Assembly: GCA_024449915.1 (NCBI GenBank)
Contig: JAMZAV010001459.1
Coordinates: 1 to 64,000, forward strand
Source: Sweltsa coloradensis
Taxonomy: Eukaryota > Arthropoda > Insecta > Plecoptera > Chloroperlidae
Direction of reading: 5' to 3'
DNA: 64,000 nt
The notes under the pieces were generated by a model, which saw only the letters and a program-made list of their open reading frames with translations, was not told where the DNA came from and did no database searches. The position numbers and the translations under genes were made by a program. This document shows, in pieces, positions 10,203-21,178 of the stretch (positions are counted from its first letter, which is position 1; each line of letters opens with the position of its first letter).

Positions 10203-10262
10203 ATAACGGGGAGTGAAATATGACCCACCCGGTTGAAGCGCCCTACTTTCTAACGTCGTCGT
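10203..10262 (+). repeat. Family B terminus only
   Basis: GAAATATGACCCACCCGGTT, GAAGCGCCCTACTTTC, CGTCGTCG. No UTR precedes it. Confidence 0.7.
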
Positions 10263-10287
10263 ACGTGAGAACGCCCCTTTCTCCCCT

Positions 10288-10473
10288 TACTTGCGCACGC
10301 AATTTGATCTCTCCCAATCATATGAAGAACTTCTATAGTATGATAACGGCGACAAACTTTCTAAATTTCTCATCCATAGTAATCTATTTAACAAAATTAA
10401 ATTCACATCATACACATTTCTTTCTTTTCTTTCTTTTCATTCACATATATAACTTTTATTTTGCAATTGCTCA
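10288..10473 (+). repeat. LINE B end of ORF and part of 3' UTR
   Basis: TTGCGCACGCAATTTGATCT (end of coding region) through the AT-rich UTR. Cut by an A unit at 10,474. Confidence 0.85.
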
Positions 10474-10674
10474 TAACCCCCCGGCGACGATGACAATGAC
10501 ACAACGAACGATGACAAAGACGATGACGACCGCGACGTGAGAAACCCCCCTTCCTCCCCCTTTCCCGTGGCTGGTTCTGACCAGCATGGGCTCTCCTCCC
10601 CCCCCCCCTTAGGCTAGAGTGGTGCATTATGACCTGACGGTTGACGCGTCCTTAATCCAAAGAAACCAAAAAAC
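10474..10674 (+). repeat. Family A 3' half
   Basis: Starts inside the stem sequence CCCCCCGGCGACGATGAC and runs to the A-rich tail (AAAGAAACCAAAAAA). It is joined to LINE B at 10,676, so it is 5'-truncated. Confidence 0.85.
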
Positions 10675-10675
10675 C

Positions 10676-11137
10676 CAGCGTCGCGACGTTGATTTCAATC
10701 TAGTTCCCGTTCTAGATGTCAAGAGTGGATTTAAGCAACGGTTGTATTTGCAACAGGTGTCTTGGGATGTGGTGCAAAATAACAAATTTCATATTGTGAT
10801 GTCCACACTGACTAATAAAATTCGTCCTCCTGCGTCTCGACTCTCACGTAGAGAAGAGGTGGTATTGTCCAGAATTTTCCAAATTTCTCATCCAAAGTAA
10901 TCTATTTACAAACTTTAATTAACTTTATACACATTTCTTTCTTTTCTTTATTTTCATTTACATCATCAACTTTTATTTTGCTATTACTTTCTTTCATCTT
11001 CAATTTATTTTGTTATTTATACACTTTGAAAACAATCTAATCATCAAACATACATGCATTAACTCTTCTAATTTACTTTCATTCACAGGCGGCGCAATAT
11101 GACCTAACCGGTTGAAGCGCCCTAGTTTCTCACGTCA
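10676..11137 (+). pseudogene. LINE B fragment with internal deletion
   Basis: Begins CCAGCGTCGCGACGTTGATT (just after RNase H), runs to TTGTCCAGAATT and then jumps to the 3' UTR (CCAAATTTCTCATCC), losing the CCHC knuckle. It ends with a normal B terminus at about 11,089-11,137. Confidence 0.8.
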
Positions 11138-11599
11138 TAGAATAGGCCACACACGTCTAACACACAGATATCCTTTAACCAGAGAAAAGGTTGATCCCTT
11201 ATGTGGTATGTGACACATGTGATGTACCTTTAACCGTACATCATATGCTAGCAGAATGTACCAAATATGCCTTGCGCATGCAATTTGATCTCTCCCAATC
11301 ATATGAAGAACTTCTATCATATGATAACGGTGACAAACTTTCTAAATTTCTCATTAAAGTAATTTATTTAACAACATTAAATTCACATCATACACATTTT
11401 CTTGAATTTATTTATTTCCATTAAAATAAATAATTTTTGTTTGCTTTTACTATAGTCACCATCATTTTCTTTTGTTTCATATACACTTAGAAAACAATAT
11501 AATCATAAAACACATTAACTCATTTCCTTTACTTTCAATATCACAGGCGGCGCAATATGACCTAACCGGTTGAAGCGCCCTAGTGTCTCATGTCGTCGT
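11138..11599 (+). pseudogene. LINE B fragment, knuckle to 3' terminus
   Basis: The LINE body starts (ATAGAATAGGCCACACACG) directly after the previous copy's CTCACGTC. Includes the altered knuckle (CDTCDVPLTVHHMLAEC-like), the UTR and a terminus at 11,546-11,599. Confidence 0.8.
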
Positions 11600-11828
11600 G
11601 TTGAGATGACACTGAATGAGCGAGCGTGATACTGCGTGACAGTGCGTGAGAGTGCGTGAGAGAGCGTGAGAGTGCGTGAGAGTGCGTGAGAGTGCGTGAG
11701 AGTGCGTGAGAGTGCGTGATAGTGCGTGAAGTGCGTGAGAGTGCGTGATAGAGTGCGTGAGAGTGCGTGAGAGTGCGTGAGAGTGCGTGAGAGTGCGTGA
11801 GAGTGCGTGATGTAGCGTAAAAGAGCGT
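11600..11828 (+). repeat. 10-bp minisatellite
   Basis: About 20 units of GTGCGTGAGA, with variants GTGCGTGATA and GAGCGTGAGA. It starts immediately after a B terminus, as if seeded there. Confidence 0.9.
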
Positions 11829-12106
11829 GTCAGTGGCCGCTGGAGGTGCACTCTCGGAAACAAAACATAACAGATTGAAAAGTGAAACCCTATCATCAGC
11901 CTCGTCTGAACCCGGGAGAAGTTACCGAACAGTTCGTTCAGACCACTCACTATGTTGTCTGTTGTTTGAGTGTCAATATTTAGGAAGGCAAACACATGAA
12001 AGTGTTTACTGGCTATAGCCACGCACAGACCATCGGCAACTCTCTTGTAGCACGACCGTGGTCGGCCTGGGATGGGGGGGGGGGGGTACACTTATAGTTC
12101 ACAACC
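11829..12106. other. Unassigned sequence with a G homopolymer
   Basis: The minus strand has an open frame continuous with the minisatellite, but no family is recognised. A run of about 13 G lies at 12,074-12,088. Confidence 0.3.
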
Positions 12107-12428
12107 CGGCCGGTAGAGTTGGCCCACGAGCAGGGCTCTATGTATCGTACAAGGCGATTCAAGAGAAAAAGTCCACCTCGCTAAAATAAGCTATATTTGA
12201 ACGGTAGGCCTAGTATTAAAAACCCCGAAAGTAGAGGCGATCTCTGGCAATCGTCGTCGGGGACCTCGCACCTTTCCCATGACGACCCCCCGGCGACGAT
12301 GACAATGACAATACGAACGATGACAAAGACGATAACGACCGCGACTTGAGAACCCCCTTTTCCTCCCCATATCCTCTAGGCTAGAGTGGCGCTTTATGAC
12401 CTAAACGTTGACGCGCCCTCAAATTTAA
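12107..12428 (+). repeat. Family A unit, degraded
   Basis: Head altered (CCACGAGCAGGGCTC). The middle GACGATGACAATGACAATAC is clear. Ends AACGTTGACGCGCCCTC. Confidence 0.75.
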
Positions 12429-12565
12429 TGAAATTAAACTTAGAAAACAATATTTAATTATCACAAACACACCATAAACTCATTGCATTAACTTTCAATA
12501 TCACAGGCGTCGCAATAGGGACCTAACCGGTTAGAGCGCCCTATAGTTTCTCACGTTGTCGTTGT
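12429..12565 (+). repeat. Family B 3' end
   Basis: AACTTAGAAAACAATATTTA through GGCGTCGCAATAGGGACC and TTTCTCACGTTGTCG. Confidence 0.8.
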
Positions 12566-12574
12566 CATCTAGGT

Positions 12575-12668
12575 TTGATTGCCTGTGGCTGGTTATGTCC
12601 AGCACGGGCCTGACCCGTGTTCCTTTAGGCTAGAATGGCGCATTATGCCCTAAAAGTTGACCGCACCC
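12575..12668 (+). repeat. Family A 3' end variant fused to LINE B
   Basis: GTGGCTGGTTATGTCCAGCA, then an ACGGG/CCCGT hairpin, then TATGCCCTAAAAGTTGACC. The same variant is at 18.55 kb. LINE B coding sequence starts within two dozen bases. Confidence 0.75.
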
Positions 12669-13345
12669 CCAAAATTGACAACAAGGTCGGAAGTTTCAGG
12701 CTAAGCGACGTGTGTTCAGTTTTCACTGCAGAGTTTCGCCATCCGTGAAGCTCTTAAATACATTCTACGTTGTCGTTGTGGAAAATACCGTTTGTGTTCA
12801 GATAGTTTAAGTTCACTTCAAGCTATAGAACTCATGTATTCAAGTCATCATTTGGTACAAGACATCCAATTCTATTTAGAAAAACTAACCTCTAAGGGAT
12901 ATATAATAGAGTTTTGCTGGATACCTGGACACGTGGGCATAGAGGGAAATGAACACGCTGATAGGGCTGCTAAGGAAGCTTCCCAGCGTCGCGACGTTGA
13001 TTTCAATCTAGTTCCCGTTCCAGATGTCAAGAGTGGATTCAAGCAAAGATTGTTGGATTTTCGACAAGCATCTTGGGATGTGTTGCAAAATAACAAATTG
13101 CGTAGTGTGATGCCCACATTGACTAACAAAATTCGTCCACCTACGTCTCGACTCTCACGTAGAGAAGAGGTGGTATTGTCTAGACTTCGTATAGGGCACA
13201 CACGCCTAACACACGGATATCTCTTAACCAGAGAAAAGGTTATTCCCATATGTGACACATATGATGTACCTTTAACCGTACATCATATGCTAGCAGAATG
13301 TACCAAATATGATGCCTTGCGCATGCAATTTGATCTCTCCTAATC
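12669..13345 (+). pseudogene. LINE B RNase H and CCHC, mostly open
   Basis: Starts CCAAAATTGACAACAAGG (early RNase H) with a deletion before the second motif. It is open from 12,792 to 13,343 (183 codons): SDSLSSLQAIELMYSS (third catalytic Asp), WIPGHVGIEGNEHADRAA (fourth catalytic Asp), RLSRREEVVLSRLRIGHT and the knuckle CDTYDVPLTVHHMLAEC, in which the second Cys is replaced by Tyr. Very close to the 34.4 kb copy, so a recent insertion. Confidence 0.85.
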
Positions 13346-13551
13346 ATATGAAAAAACTTCTATCATATGATAACGGCGACAAACTTTCAAAATTTCTCAT
13401 CCAAAGTAATCTATTTAACAAACTTTAATTAACTTCATACACATTTCTTTAATTACGTTTATTTTATTCCCATACATAACTTTTGTTTTGCTTTTACTTT
13501 CGTCATCATTATTTCTTTTGTTACTTATACACTTAGAAAACTCTTAAATAA

Positions 13552-13599
<48 letters not shown>

Positions 13600-13796
13600 T
13601 ATAATATAATAAATATAATAATAATAAAAATAATAAAATAATATTAATAATAATAGTAATAAAATAATTGAAATTGTAATTATAAAAATAATAAAATAAT
13701 AATCAAACACACCATAACTCATCTGGGCAATTATCATAAATACGGCGGCGCAATAGGGACCTAACCGGTTGAAGCGCCCTAGTTTCTCACGTCGTG
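13346..13796 (+). repeat. LINE B 3' UTR with AT microsatellite and terminus
   Basis: About 140 bases of (AAT)n and variants (13,546-13,700) have expanded between CACTTAGAAAA and ATCAAACACACC. The terminus is at 13,743-13,796. Confidence 0.85.
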
Positions 13797-14697
13797 TCCG
13801 TTTTAAATACATTCTACGCTGTCGTTGTGGAGAATCCCTTTTTTGTGTTCAGATAGCATTATAGTTCACTTCAAGCTATAAAAACTCATGTATTCTAGTC
13901 ATCGATTAGTACAAAGACATCCAATTCCATTTAGAAAAACTAACCTCTAACGGATATTTTAATAGCGTTTTGCTGGATACCTGGACACGGGGGGCATAGA
14001 GTGAAATGAACACGCTGATCGGGCTGCTAAGGAAGCTTCCCCGCATCGCGACGTTGATTTCATCAGTTCCCGTTCCAGATGTCAAGAGTGGATTCAAGCA
14101 AAGATTGTTGGATTTGCGACAAGCATCTTGGGATGTGTTGCAAAAAAACAAATTGCGTTTGTGTGATGCCCATTGACCAATAAAATTCGTTCCACTTCGT
14201 CTCGACTCTCACGTAGAGAAGAGGTGGTATTGTCTAGAATTCGTATAGGCCACACACCGCCTAACTCACGGATATCTCTTAACCAGAGAAAAGGTTTATT
14301 CCATATGTGACACATGTGATGTACCCTTTTAAACCGTACATCATATGTTAGCAGAATGTACAATATGATGCCTTGCGCACGCAATTTGATCTCTCCCAAT
14401 CATATAAGAACTTCTATCAATGATAACGGCGACAAACATTCTAAATTTCTCATCCTAGTAAACTATTATTCAAAATTTAATTCACATCATACGCATTTCT
14501 TTCTTCTTTCTTTTCATTTCACATACATAACTTTTTTTTTGCTATTACTTTCAGCATCATCAATTTATTTGTTATTTATACACTTAGAAAACAATCAAAT
14601 CATAAAACATACCTGCATTAACTCTTTCATTTATTTTCATTCACAGGCGTTCGCAATATGACCTAACCGGTTGAAGCGCCCTTGTTTCTCACGTTGT
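13797..14697 (+). pseudogene. LINE B fragment, frameshifted, to 3' terminus
   Basis: Begins mid-RNase H (TTTTAAATACATTCTACGCT) directly after the previous terminus CTCACGTCGTG. It carries the same block order as the 12.7 kb copy but with many one-base indels. UTR and terminus lie at 14,400-14,697. Confidence 0.8.
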
Positions 14698-14815
14698 CGT
14701 CATCAAGGAATTGTTGTTTGTAGTCCAAGAAACGAACCATTTGACCCTGAACAAATTGGTACAGAATTTTTGTAAAAAAAATATTATTTGTTAAGGTTAT
14801 CTTTAATATGAAAAA

Positions 14816-15860
14816 GAAACTTTACCGCTATCCGACCGCCCAAATTAGCATATCTAATTTAAAATGTAAAAACTAATTAAAATTCATATCTTCATTATTT
14901 TTACAGATTCGTACCTCAAATACTTCTCAGATGATAAATTCAACATATTTAGAAAAATACAAAATATAAAAAAAATACTTTTTTGGGTTTAATCATTTTA
15001 AATTTAATTGTTCATAATATTATCCTAGCATTTTTGATTAGAGGCCTCCCGTATCGAATTGCAAATAACGTTATTGTTTTGATGGTTGTAATTCAAGATC
15101 AGCAACATGGACAACCTGTGTAGAAACTTTACCGCTGTCCGACTGCCCTAATTAGCTTAATTAATTAATATGTAAAAATTAAAAAAAATTCATATTTCGA
15201 ATATTTTCACGGATTTTTATAAGAAAAAAAAACACTTTTCAGTGGAGAATCCAACCTACTACAAAAATATATATTTAAAACATGTAATTTTGGTTTTGAA
15301 GTACCATAATTAATTGCCTTATAATCATGATAAATTTTTGATTAGTTTGCCTCCCGTATCGAATAACAAATAACGATTTTTGTTCTGATGGTTGTACATT
15401 CAAGACCGTCAACTTTGGGAACCTGTGTAGAACTTTACCACTGTCCGACCGCCCTAATAAGTCTAATTAATTAAAGCGACAAACTATTAAAATTCATATT
15501 TTGGCTATTTTCACCGATTTTGAAAAAAAAAATATTTTCTCAATGTATTACTCTAACCTTCTAACGAAACTAAAAACAAAAAATGTGGTTCTGGTTTAAA
15601 TCATCATAATTAAATTGCTTATAGTTATCATAGCTTTTTTGATACGATGCCTCCCAGGTCTCCAGCTAAAAAATTAAAAAAACAATTATTATTATGTTTT
15701 GTGGTTGACCATTCAAGACCGATAGCTTGGACTACCTGGTGTAGAAATTTCACAGATGTGCGATCGCCTTTTAAAAAGCCTTATTAATTAATTTTAAAAA
15801 CTGATACAAATTAATTTCCCCTTTTTTCACAACCTTCTATATTGGATACAAATTATTAAC
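14816..15860 (+). repeat. Diverged tandem sub-repeats, about 307 bp
   Basis: GAAACTTTACCGCT-type starts recur at 14,816, 15,123, 15,430 and (decayed) 15,743. Each is followed by GTCCGACCGCCCTAATTAG-like sequence, an AT-rich stretch, GCCTCCCGTATCGAA and GATGGTTGTA. A single inverted copy lies at 18,361-18,442. Confidence 0.8.
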
Positions 15861-15870
15861 ATTATGATAT

Positions 15871-17215
15871 TTATTTTTGTGATAAATGCGTTTTCCAACA
15901 GAGCTTAACTAGACGCCCATCCACGCCAACTGCATTGATGTCCTGATCCCCTGTCGTAGAAGCATCCAAATAAATTGATAGCGAATTTGCACAATTTACA
16001 CCTTGGTAATTTCTACAACCACTGGAACATTCTTTGCAATTGCACCATAATTCGAACATTCTACTTTACAATTACATCGTATTGTTGAGAGAAGATACGA
16101 TGCATGTCCGTAAGGCACAGGTAAAGCCGTTTTCTGAAAGAGTTCATGCAAATTTCAAAAGAATCAGGAGAATTATTTTCAAGCCAAACTTGTACTTGAA
16201 GTATGTGCTGCTGATATAGGTGGCAGTGTCTCGGCTGGATAACGTTTTTATCAGTTATAAGTTTCTGACTAAACTTCTTTTATTCGTAGTTCATTGAGAC
16301 TTAGGTGTGATTTGCCATTGCGTTCTCACCGCATTCAACAATCTCTTTTATTGTAGAAATGCTATTGTTTGAAAACACCTGAATGCTTTTTCATTCGATT
16401 TTAAAATTTCTTTAATGGTAAACCGTTACCAACCCCAAAACATTTTTTAAGTGGTGTCGCATCCAGTTATTGCATGTATGAATGGTGAACAACAGCACCT
16501 TCATTACCCAGCTTTTGGTTGTTGTGTAACGCATTATCCCATATAGCCTGTTTAGTGGTACCAGATTTCAAAATCTGATTTGAAAATGAGTTCATAAGCA
16601 GGAGTTTTTTTGGTTGAAGTGTAACATATAGCAGCATTGGCAAGTCGCTGTTATCTTCCAATAAGTGTGGTTGTACTCATGATGGCGTACTCTACTGGGC
16701 CCATATTGCAATTAAAACATCTGCGTCAGCTTTTGCTGGAAGTACTGTGATGTTATTTGATTGAAATCTCGATGCCAAAAGTTGAAAGAATCTTGATTTT
16801 TTCGTTGGGTGAGACAGAAACGTATCTCTTATCTACCACGATTGGCTCAAACTTGATTATACTACATTTGCTGCCACCGGTTTTAAATTCGCTTAAAATG
16901 TGTAGTGAATTTCGTCCGATGCTCCATTGTCATAACCCAAAAAAAACGACAGTGGCATGGGTATATTGCTATTAATGTGATCTACGTAGTTCTTGCATGG
17001 GTTTACTGTCTCCAAACCAAGGTATATCCTATGGAGTAAATGCCCCCCATCGATCACAAGCAATAGTTATGCATTGGTTAATTTTCACTCGATTCATTTA
17101 TCAGTTTCTAGATGTGGTTATATTCAAAAGAGCGTACCCCCAATGGCAAAAATTCTGAGGTTGCCAAGGAAAACCTGGAGCATTGATTTCTCATTTCCGG
17201 TCTAAGATTGGGCTA
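15871..17215 (-). pseudogene. Decayed gene of the DNA element, PIN/FEN1-like pattern
   Basis: Minus-strand pieces in order: a SMGGIYSI-like stretch (about 17,050), KFEPIVVDKRYVSVSPNEKI (about 16,830), ITVLPAKADADVLIAIWA (about 16,720), LEDNSDLPMLLYVTLQPKK (about 16,640), FSNQILKSGTTKQAIWD, then DATPLKKCFGVGNGLPLKK (about 16,420). The order EADVLI, then E.D.DLLMLLY, then (GC)DaTsa.fGvGkg matches a conserved invertebrate mobile-gene family. Its acidic residues resemble the FEN1/PIN nuclease layout. Stops and shifts are numerous. The functional reading is inference. Confidence 0.45.
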
Positions 17216-18548
17216 GCTAGTATACCAAGTAGTATCTATACCTGGAGAGTCAAATAATGCTGGTGGCGTTGTGCTTCATTCAAAAGTTATGCATTTGCTA
17301 AATCATTTCTCTGAAGAACGTTATGAAAACACACATGTAGGCCTACACATTTATGGTGTTGGGTGAAATGCATTTAAAAACACATCCGTTTGGAATTCCA
17401 ACTTTTGACATCGCTAAGTAAAGGAATGGCCAATATTGTAGATTTGAATACGTTTTTATCTTTTTTGTTTAAACGTATAGTTTGCTCTACATCTTCTAAA
17501 CTTTGTTGAATGATCGTATAATCATAATAAGGATAACATAAAAATCAATGGAGGTACATAAATAGAGAGAAAATATACAAAAAATATACGTTCCATTAAT
17601 ACAAGTTAGTACAATCAAGGATACGAAATGAGAAAATTATGTTAACAATGTTGTTAACCAAATCTGTGGACTCAATATTATGTGGTTTGCGAAGACAAAA
17701 CAAGTTTCGAGGAAAAAAAAAGCCATTATTGCATTCTGTTTTCACATTTTATTAAACTTTTGATAATAATTTAATTTGACAAAAATCTGTGATAAGGGTA
17801 AATCGACTCTTTATATGATGAAAAAACATTAATAAATACTAATTGATATCTGACTGCAGTGTAGATATTGCATGATGGGTAAAGTTTTGAAGGCGCTTAG
17901 AACTGTTGAGCTTGTGACTTCAATCCTCCCCCCCCCTCCCCATTTTACTGCAATTTCAATTACAGATGTTTTACCTTCCTGAATTATTTATATAAAAACC
18001 TACGGATCTGTATCTTTCATTTGATACCCATATCGATGTTGTTCAAATTACTTGAAAAATTTTCCTAATGCATAATTATGTCAGATTTTTTTAAATTTTG
18101 CAATTTATCATGTTTAGGTTTTTCAAATGCGGTAAAAGTTTATACACGATTACCTATTATACTCCTCTAATAAATACAACCGTCGCAACATCAATGTTAT
18201 CAACTTAGACACAGGAGTCATCTGATTAAAAATGCTGTCATAATTATAAATTATTAATTAAGGGTGATGGAACCATGAATGTTTTAATCATATTTTTTCC
18301 AGATTCAAAATTGTTTGGTTAATCTTGTTCGATACACATTTGCATAAAAATTTTTCAAATTCAGAGAATATTGAATTTAATTAGATTTGACTTATTAATT
18401 AATTATGCAAATTAGGGGGGTTGGACAGCGGTAAAGTTTCTCTGGCATGTGTAGGTATACATAACCAACAACTTATGATAAGCAAAAATTCTGTACCAAT
18501 TAGTTCCGGGTCAAGCCTATTTGGAAGCTTCGTTTCTTGGAGTATTGT

Positions 18549-18650
18549 TTGCCTGTGGCTGGTTATGTCCAGCACGGGCCTGTCCCGTGTTCCTATAGGC
18601 TAGAATGGCGCATTATGACCTAAAAATTGACGCGCCCTCAAACTTAATGA
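18549..18650 (+). repeat. Family A 3' end variant
   Basis: GTGGCTGGTTATGTCCAGCA, an ACGGGCCTGTCCCGT hairpin and CATTATGACCTAAAAATTGA. It sits directly outside the right end of the 3.8 kb element. Confidence 0.75.
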
Positions 18651-18778
18651 AATAATTAAACTTAGAAAACAATATATAATCATCAAACATACCATAAACT
18701 CATTGCATTATCTTTCAATATCACAGGCGTCGCAATATGACCTAACAGGTTGGAGCGCTCTAGTTTCTCACGTCGTCA
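18651..18778 (+). repeat. Family B 3' end
   Basis: ACTTAGAAAACAATATATAA to GGCGTCGCAATATGACC and TTTCTCACGTCGTC. Confidence 0.8.
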
Positions 18779-18789
18779 ATTATAGAGAA

Positions 18790-18886
18790 CGGCTGGTTCT
18801 GTCCATCACTGGTCTGTCCTGTGTTCCTTTAGGCTAGAGTGGCGCATTATGACCTAAAAATTGACGCGCCCTAAAACTAAATAAAC
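18790..18886 (+). repeat. Family A 3' end variant
   Basis: GGCTGGTTCTGTCCATCACT, CATTATGACCTAAAAATTGA, ACGCGCCCTAAAAC. Same sub-type as at 18,549. Confidence 0.7.
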
Positions 18887-18899
18887 TAACCTGCTGATA

Positions 18900-19030
18900 T
18901 CGAAAGTTCTGTTTATGCCGGTGTAATTATATGTAATATCATTACCCCCGGCGGATCATTACACGTTCGCTCGAGGCTCCTACCCTAACCTAACCCCCTA
19001 ACCTAACCGGTTTCCCCGCAAAGTGCGGGA
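18900..19030 (+). repeat. Dispersed repeat containing CCTAA units
   Basis: CCTAACCTAACC occurs, then CCCCTAACCTAACCGG, preceded by ACCCCCGGCGGATCATTACA. An inverted copy lies at 22,925-23,034. Too short to be a telomere. Confidence 0.6.
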
Positions 19031-19243
19031 CGTAGTAATGACCGGGTATGGGTGTAAGAATATACTATCACACCTGGCTCGCTTAGCCATTAGAAAAAGA
19101 ACGAACTCGCTCAAAACATAACTTTAAAGTATATTGTTTTTATAGGTCGATATTGTCTTCTCTGCTAAGCTCATCCAATAAAATCTATTGCGTTTATCCA
19201 TTGTATTCTTGCATGTTATTGTAAGGTAGGCCTATAGAGATAC

Positions 19244-20275
19244 TCGTAGCATGAGGTATCTAGGCGGGCCAACCTGTCTACATCTCTGGAACTAGGTCAG
19301 ATGAAGTGATCGACTTAACATTCGGCTAATCTTAATCGCCCAGATAGCTACTCGTGTCTGTCTTCAATGACAAGCAGATTGATAAGTATATGGGCGTGCA
19401 CGGTATCAGGCTCAGCGCTGAGCCCGCGGTAGAATTAGGCGAGAGCATGATCGTAGCATGAGGTATCTAGGCGGGCCAACCTGTCTACATCTCTGTTAGG
19501 TCAGATGAAGTGATCGACTTAACATTCGGCTAATCTTAATCGCCCAGATAGCTACTCGTGTCTGTCTTCAATGACAAGCAGATTGATAAGTATATGGGCG
19601 TGCACGGTATCAGGCTCAGCGCTGAGCCCGCGGTAGAATTAGGCGAGAGCATGATCGTAGCATGAGGTATCTAGGCGAGCCAACCTGTCTACATCTCTGG
19701 AACTAGGTCAGATGAAGTGATCGACTTAACATTCGGCTAATCTTAATCGCCCAGATAGCTACTCGTGTCTGTCTTCAATGACAAGCAGATTGATAAGTAT
19801 ATGGGCGTGCACGGTATCAGGCTACAGCGCTGGGCCCGCGGTAGAATTAGGCGAGAGCATGATCGTAGCATGAGGTATCTAGGCGAGCCAACCTGTCTAC
19901 ATCTCTGGAACTAGGTCAGATGAAGTGATCGACTTAACATTCGGCTAATCTTAATCGCCCAGATAGCTACTCGTGTCTGGGCTTCAATGACAAGCAGATT
20001 GATAAGTATATGGGCGTGCACGGTATCAGGCTCAGCGCTGAGCCCGCGGTAGAATTAGGCGAGAGCATGATCGTAGCATGAGGTATCTAGGCGGGCCAAC
20101 CTGTCTACATCTCTGTTAGGTCAGATGAAGTGATCGACTTAACATTCTGCTAATCTTAATCGCCCAGATAGCTACTCGTGTCTGTCTTCAATGACAAGCA
20201 GATTGATAAGTATATGGGCGTACACGGTATCAGGCTCAGCGCTGGGCTCGCGGTAGAATTAGGCGAGAGTGTGAT
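19244..20275 (+). repeat. Satellite, five units of about 207 bp, A-derived
   Basis: TCGTAGCATGAGGTATCTAG recurs at 19,244, 19,451, 19,655, 19,863 and 20,071 (spacing 204-208). Units differ by a small indel (GGAACTAGGT against GTTAGGT) and point changes. The end of each unit, GAGCCCGCGGTAGAATTAGG plus CGAGAGCATGATCGT, is a diverged copy of the A head. Confidence 0.9.
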
Positions 20276-20345
20276 CTATAAAAAAATAAAGTCTTTCTAG
20301 GAAACATCAGCTAGTAAGTAGGGGTAACATTTCTACCCAATACTT
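20240..20345 (+). repeat. Family A unit continuing out of the satellite
   Basis: The last satellite unit runs into GGAAACATCAGCTAGTAAGT and GGGGTAACATTTCTACCC, the next part of an A unit. The array therefore lies inside an A copy. Confidence 0.65.
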
Positions 20346-20534
20346 GATGGCTTCCCTCAAGGCCCGTTCCCGTAAGGCCCGATACCTTTTTTCCCCCTTA
20401 AAGCCCACTTTTCTACCTGTTGATAAAGACCATGTTACGCAAGGGAGCATTCCCTTAAGGCCCGTTCCCTAAAAGCCCGTTCCCGTACGACCCGTTCCCT
20501 TTAAGCCCGTTCCCGTAAGGCTCGTTCCCTCCTA
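20331..20534 (-). repeat. Inverted repeat E, left arm
   Basis: Reverse complement of 21,399-21,583. Rich in a 15-16 bp sub-repeat AAGGCCCGTTCCCGT. Shares GTTGATAAAGAC with the other arm's GTCTTTATCAAC. Confidence 0.8.
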
Positions 20535-20808
20535 GATACTGTATTTGGGTAATAAGCATACCTCAAACAACATCAGTGCACAAAAAATTACACCAGTGAC
20601 ATAAAACTTACCCCATATGTCGTTGATTTATGAATAATTAAAAAATAATCAATAATTTTCATAAATAATTGGAACCAAGTTAGCAATACGAATACGTTTA
20701 AGATACAGACACACCACATAAATATAGACATGTAAATTGTGGTAAACCATTGCGGGCCCTTGATAGTGCATTACCTACGTTTATGATATATTTATTAATG
20801 CAATTTAT
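20535..20808. other. AT-rich spacer between E arms
   Basis: No gene or known repeat recognised. Confidence 0.4.
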
Positions 20809-21178
20809 CCCGTCTGGGCCCGGGGTAGAATTGGCCCAGAGCATGGCTCTGCTAATCGTAAAAGGCGATTCAAGAGAAAAAGTCCCCCTCGCAAACATCA
20901 GCTAGAAAGAGCGGAATATCTTACTCCCCGAAACTAGAGGCGAGCTCTGGCAATCGTCGTCGGGGACCTGGCCCCCTTCCCTTGACGACCCCCCGGCGAC
21001 GATGACAATGACAACACGAACGATGACAAAGACGATGACGACCGCGACGTGAGAAACCCCCCTTCCTCCCATTACCCGTGGCTGGTTCTGACCAGCATGG
21101 CCCCCCCCCCCTAGGCTAGAGTGGTGCATTATGACCTAACGGTTGACGCGTCCTTAATCCAAATAAACAAAAAAAAAA
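20809..21178 (+). repeat. Family A unit
   Basis: Full length, ending in AATAAAC and a run of A. Inserted between the E arms. Confidence 0.9.

Larger units (their letters stand above)
14725..18540. mobile_element. DNA element with inverted ends, about 3.8 kb
   Basis: The left edge CCAAGAAACGAACC is matched in reverse complement at 18,527-18,540 (GCTTCGTTTCTTGG). Both arms then contain GGTACAGAATTTTTG (left) and CAAAAATTCTGTACC (right), followed by GAAACTTTACCGCT (left) and its complement at 18,429-18,442. The left arm holds four copies of a 307 bp sub-repeat. The interior has a decayed minus-strand gene. The superfamily is not determined and the target duplication is unclear. Confidence 0.6.

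Noticed and set aside
18980..19012. Telomere
   Set aside because: Only a few CCTAA units, repeated in inverted form 4 kb away within a dispersed repeat.
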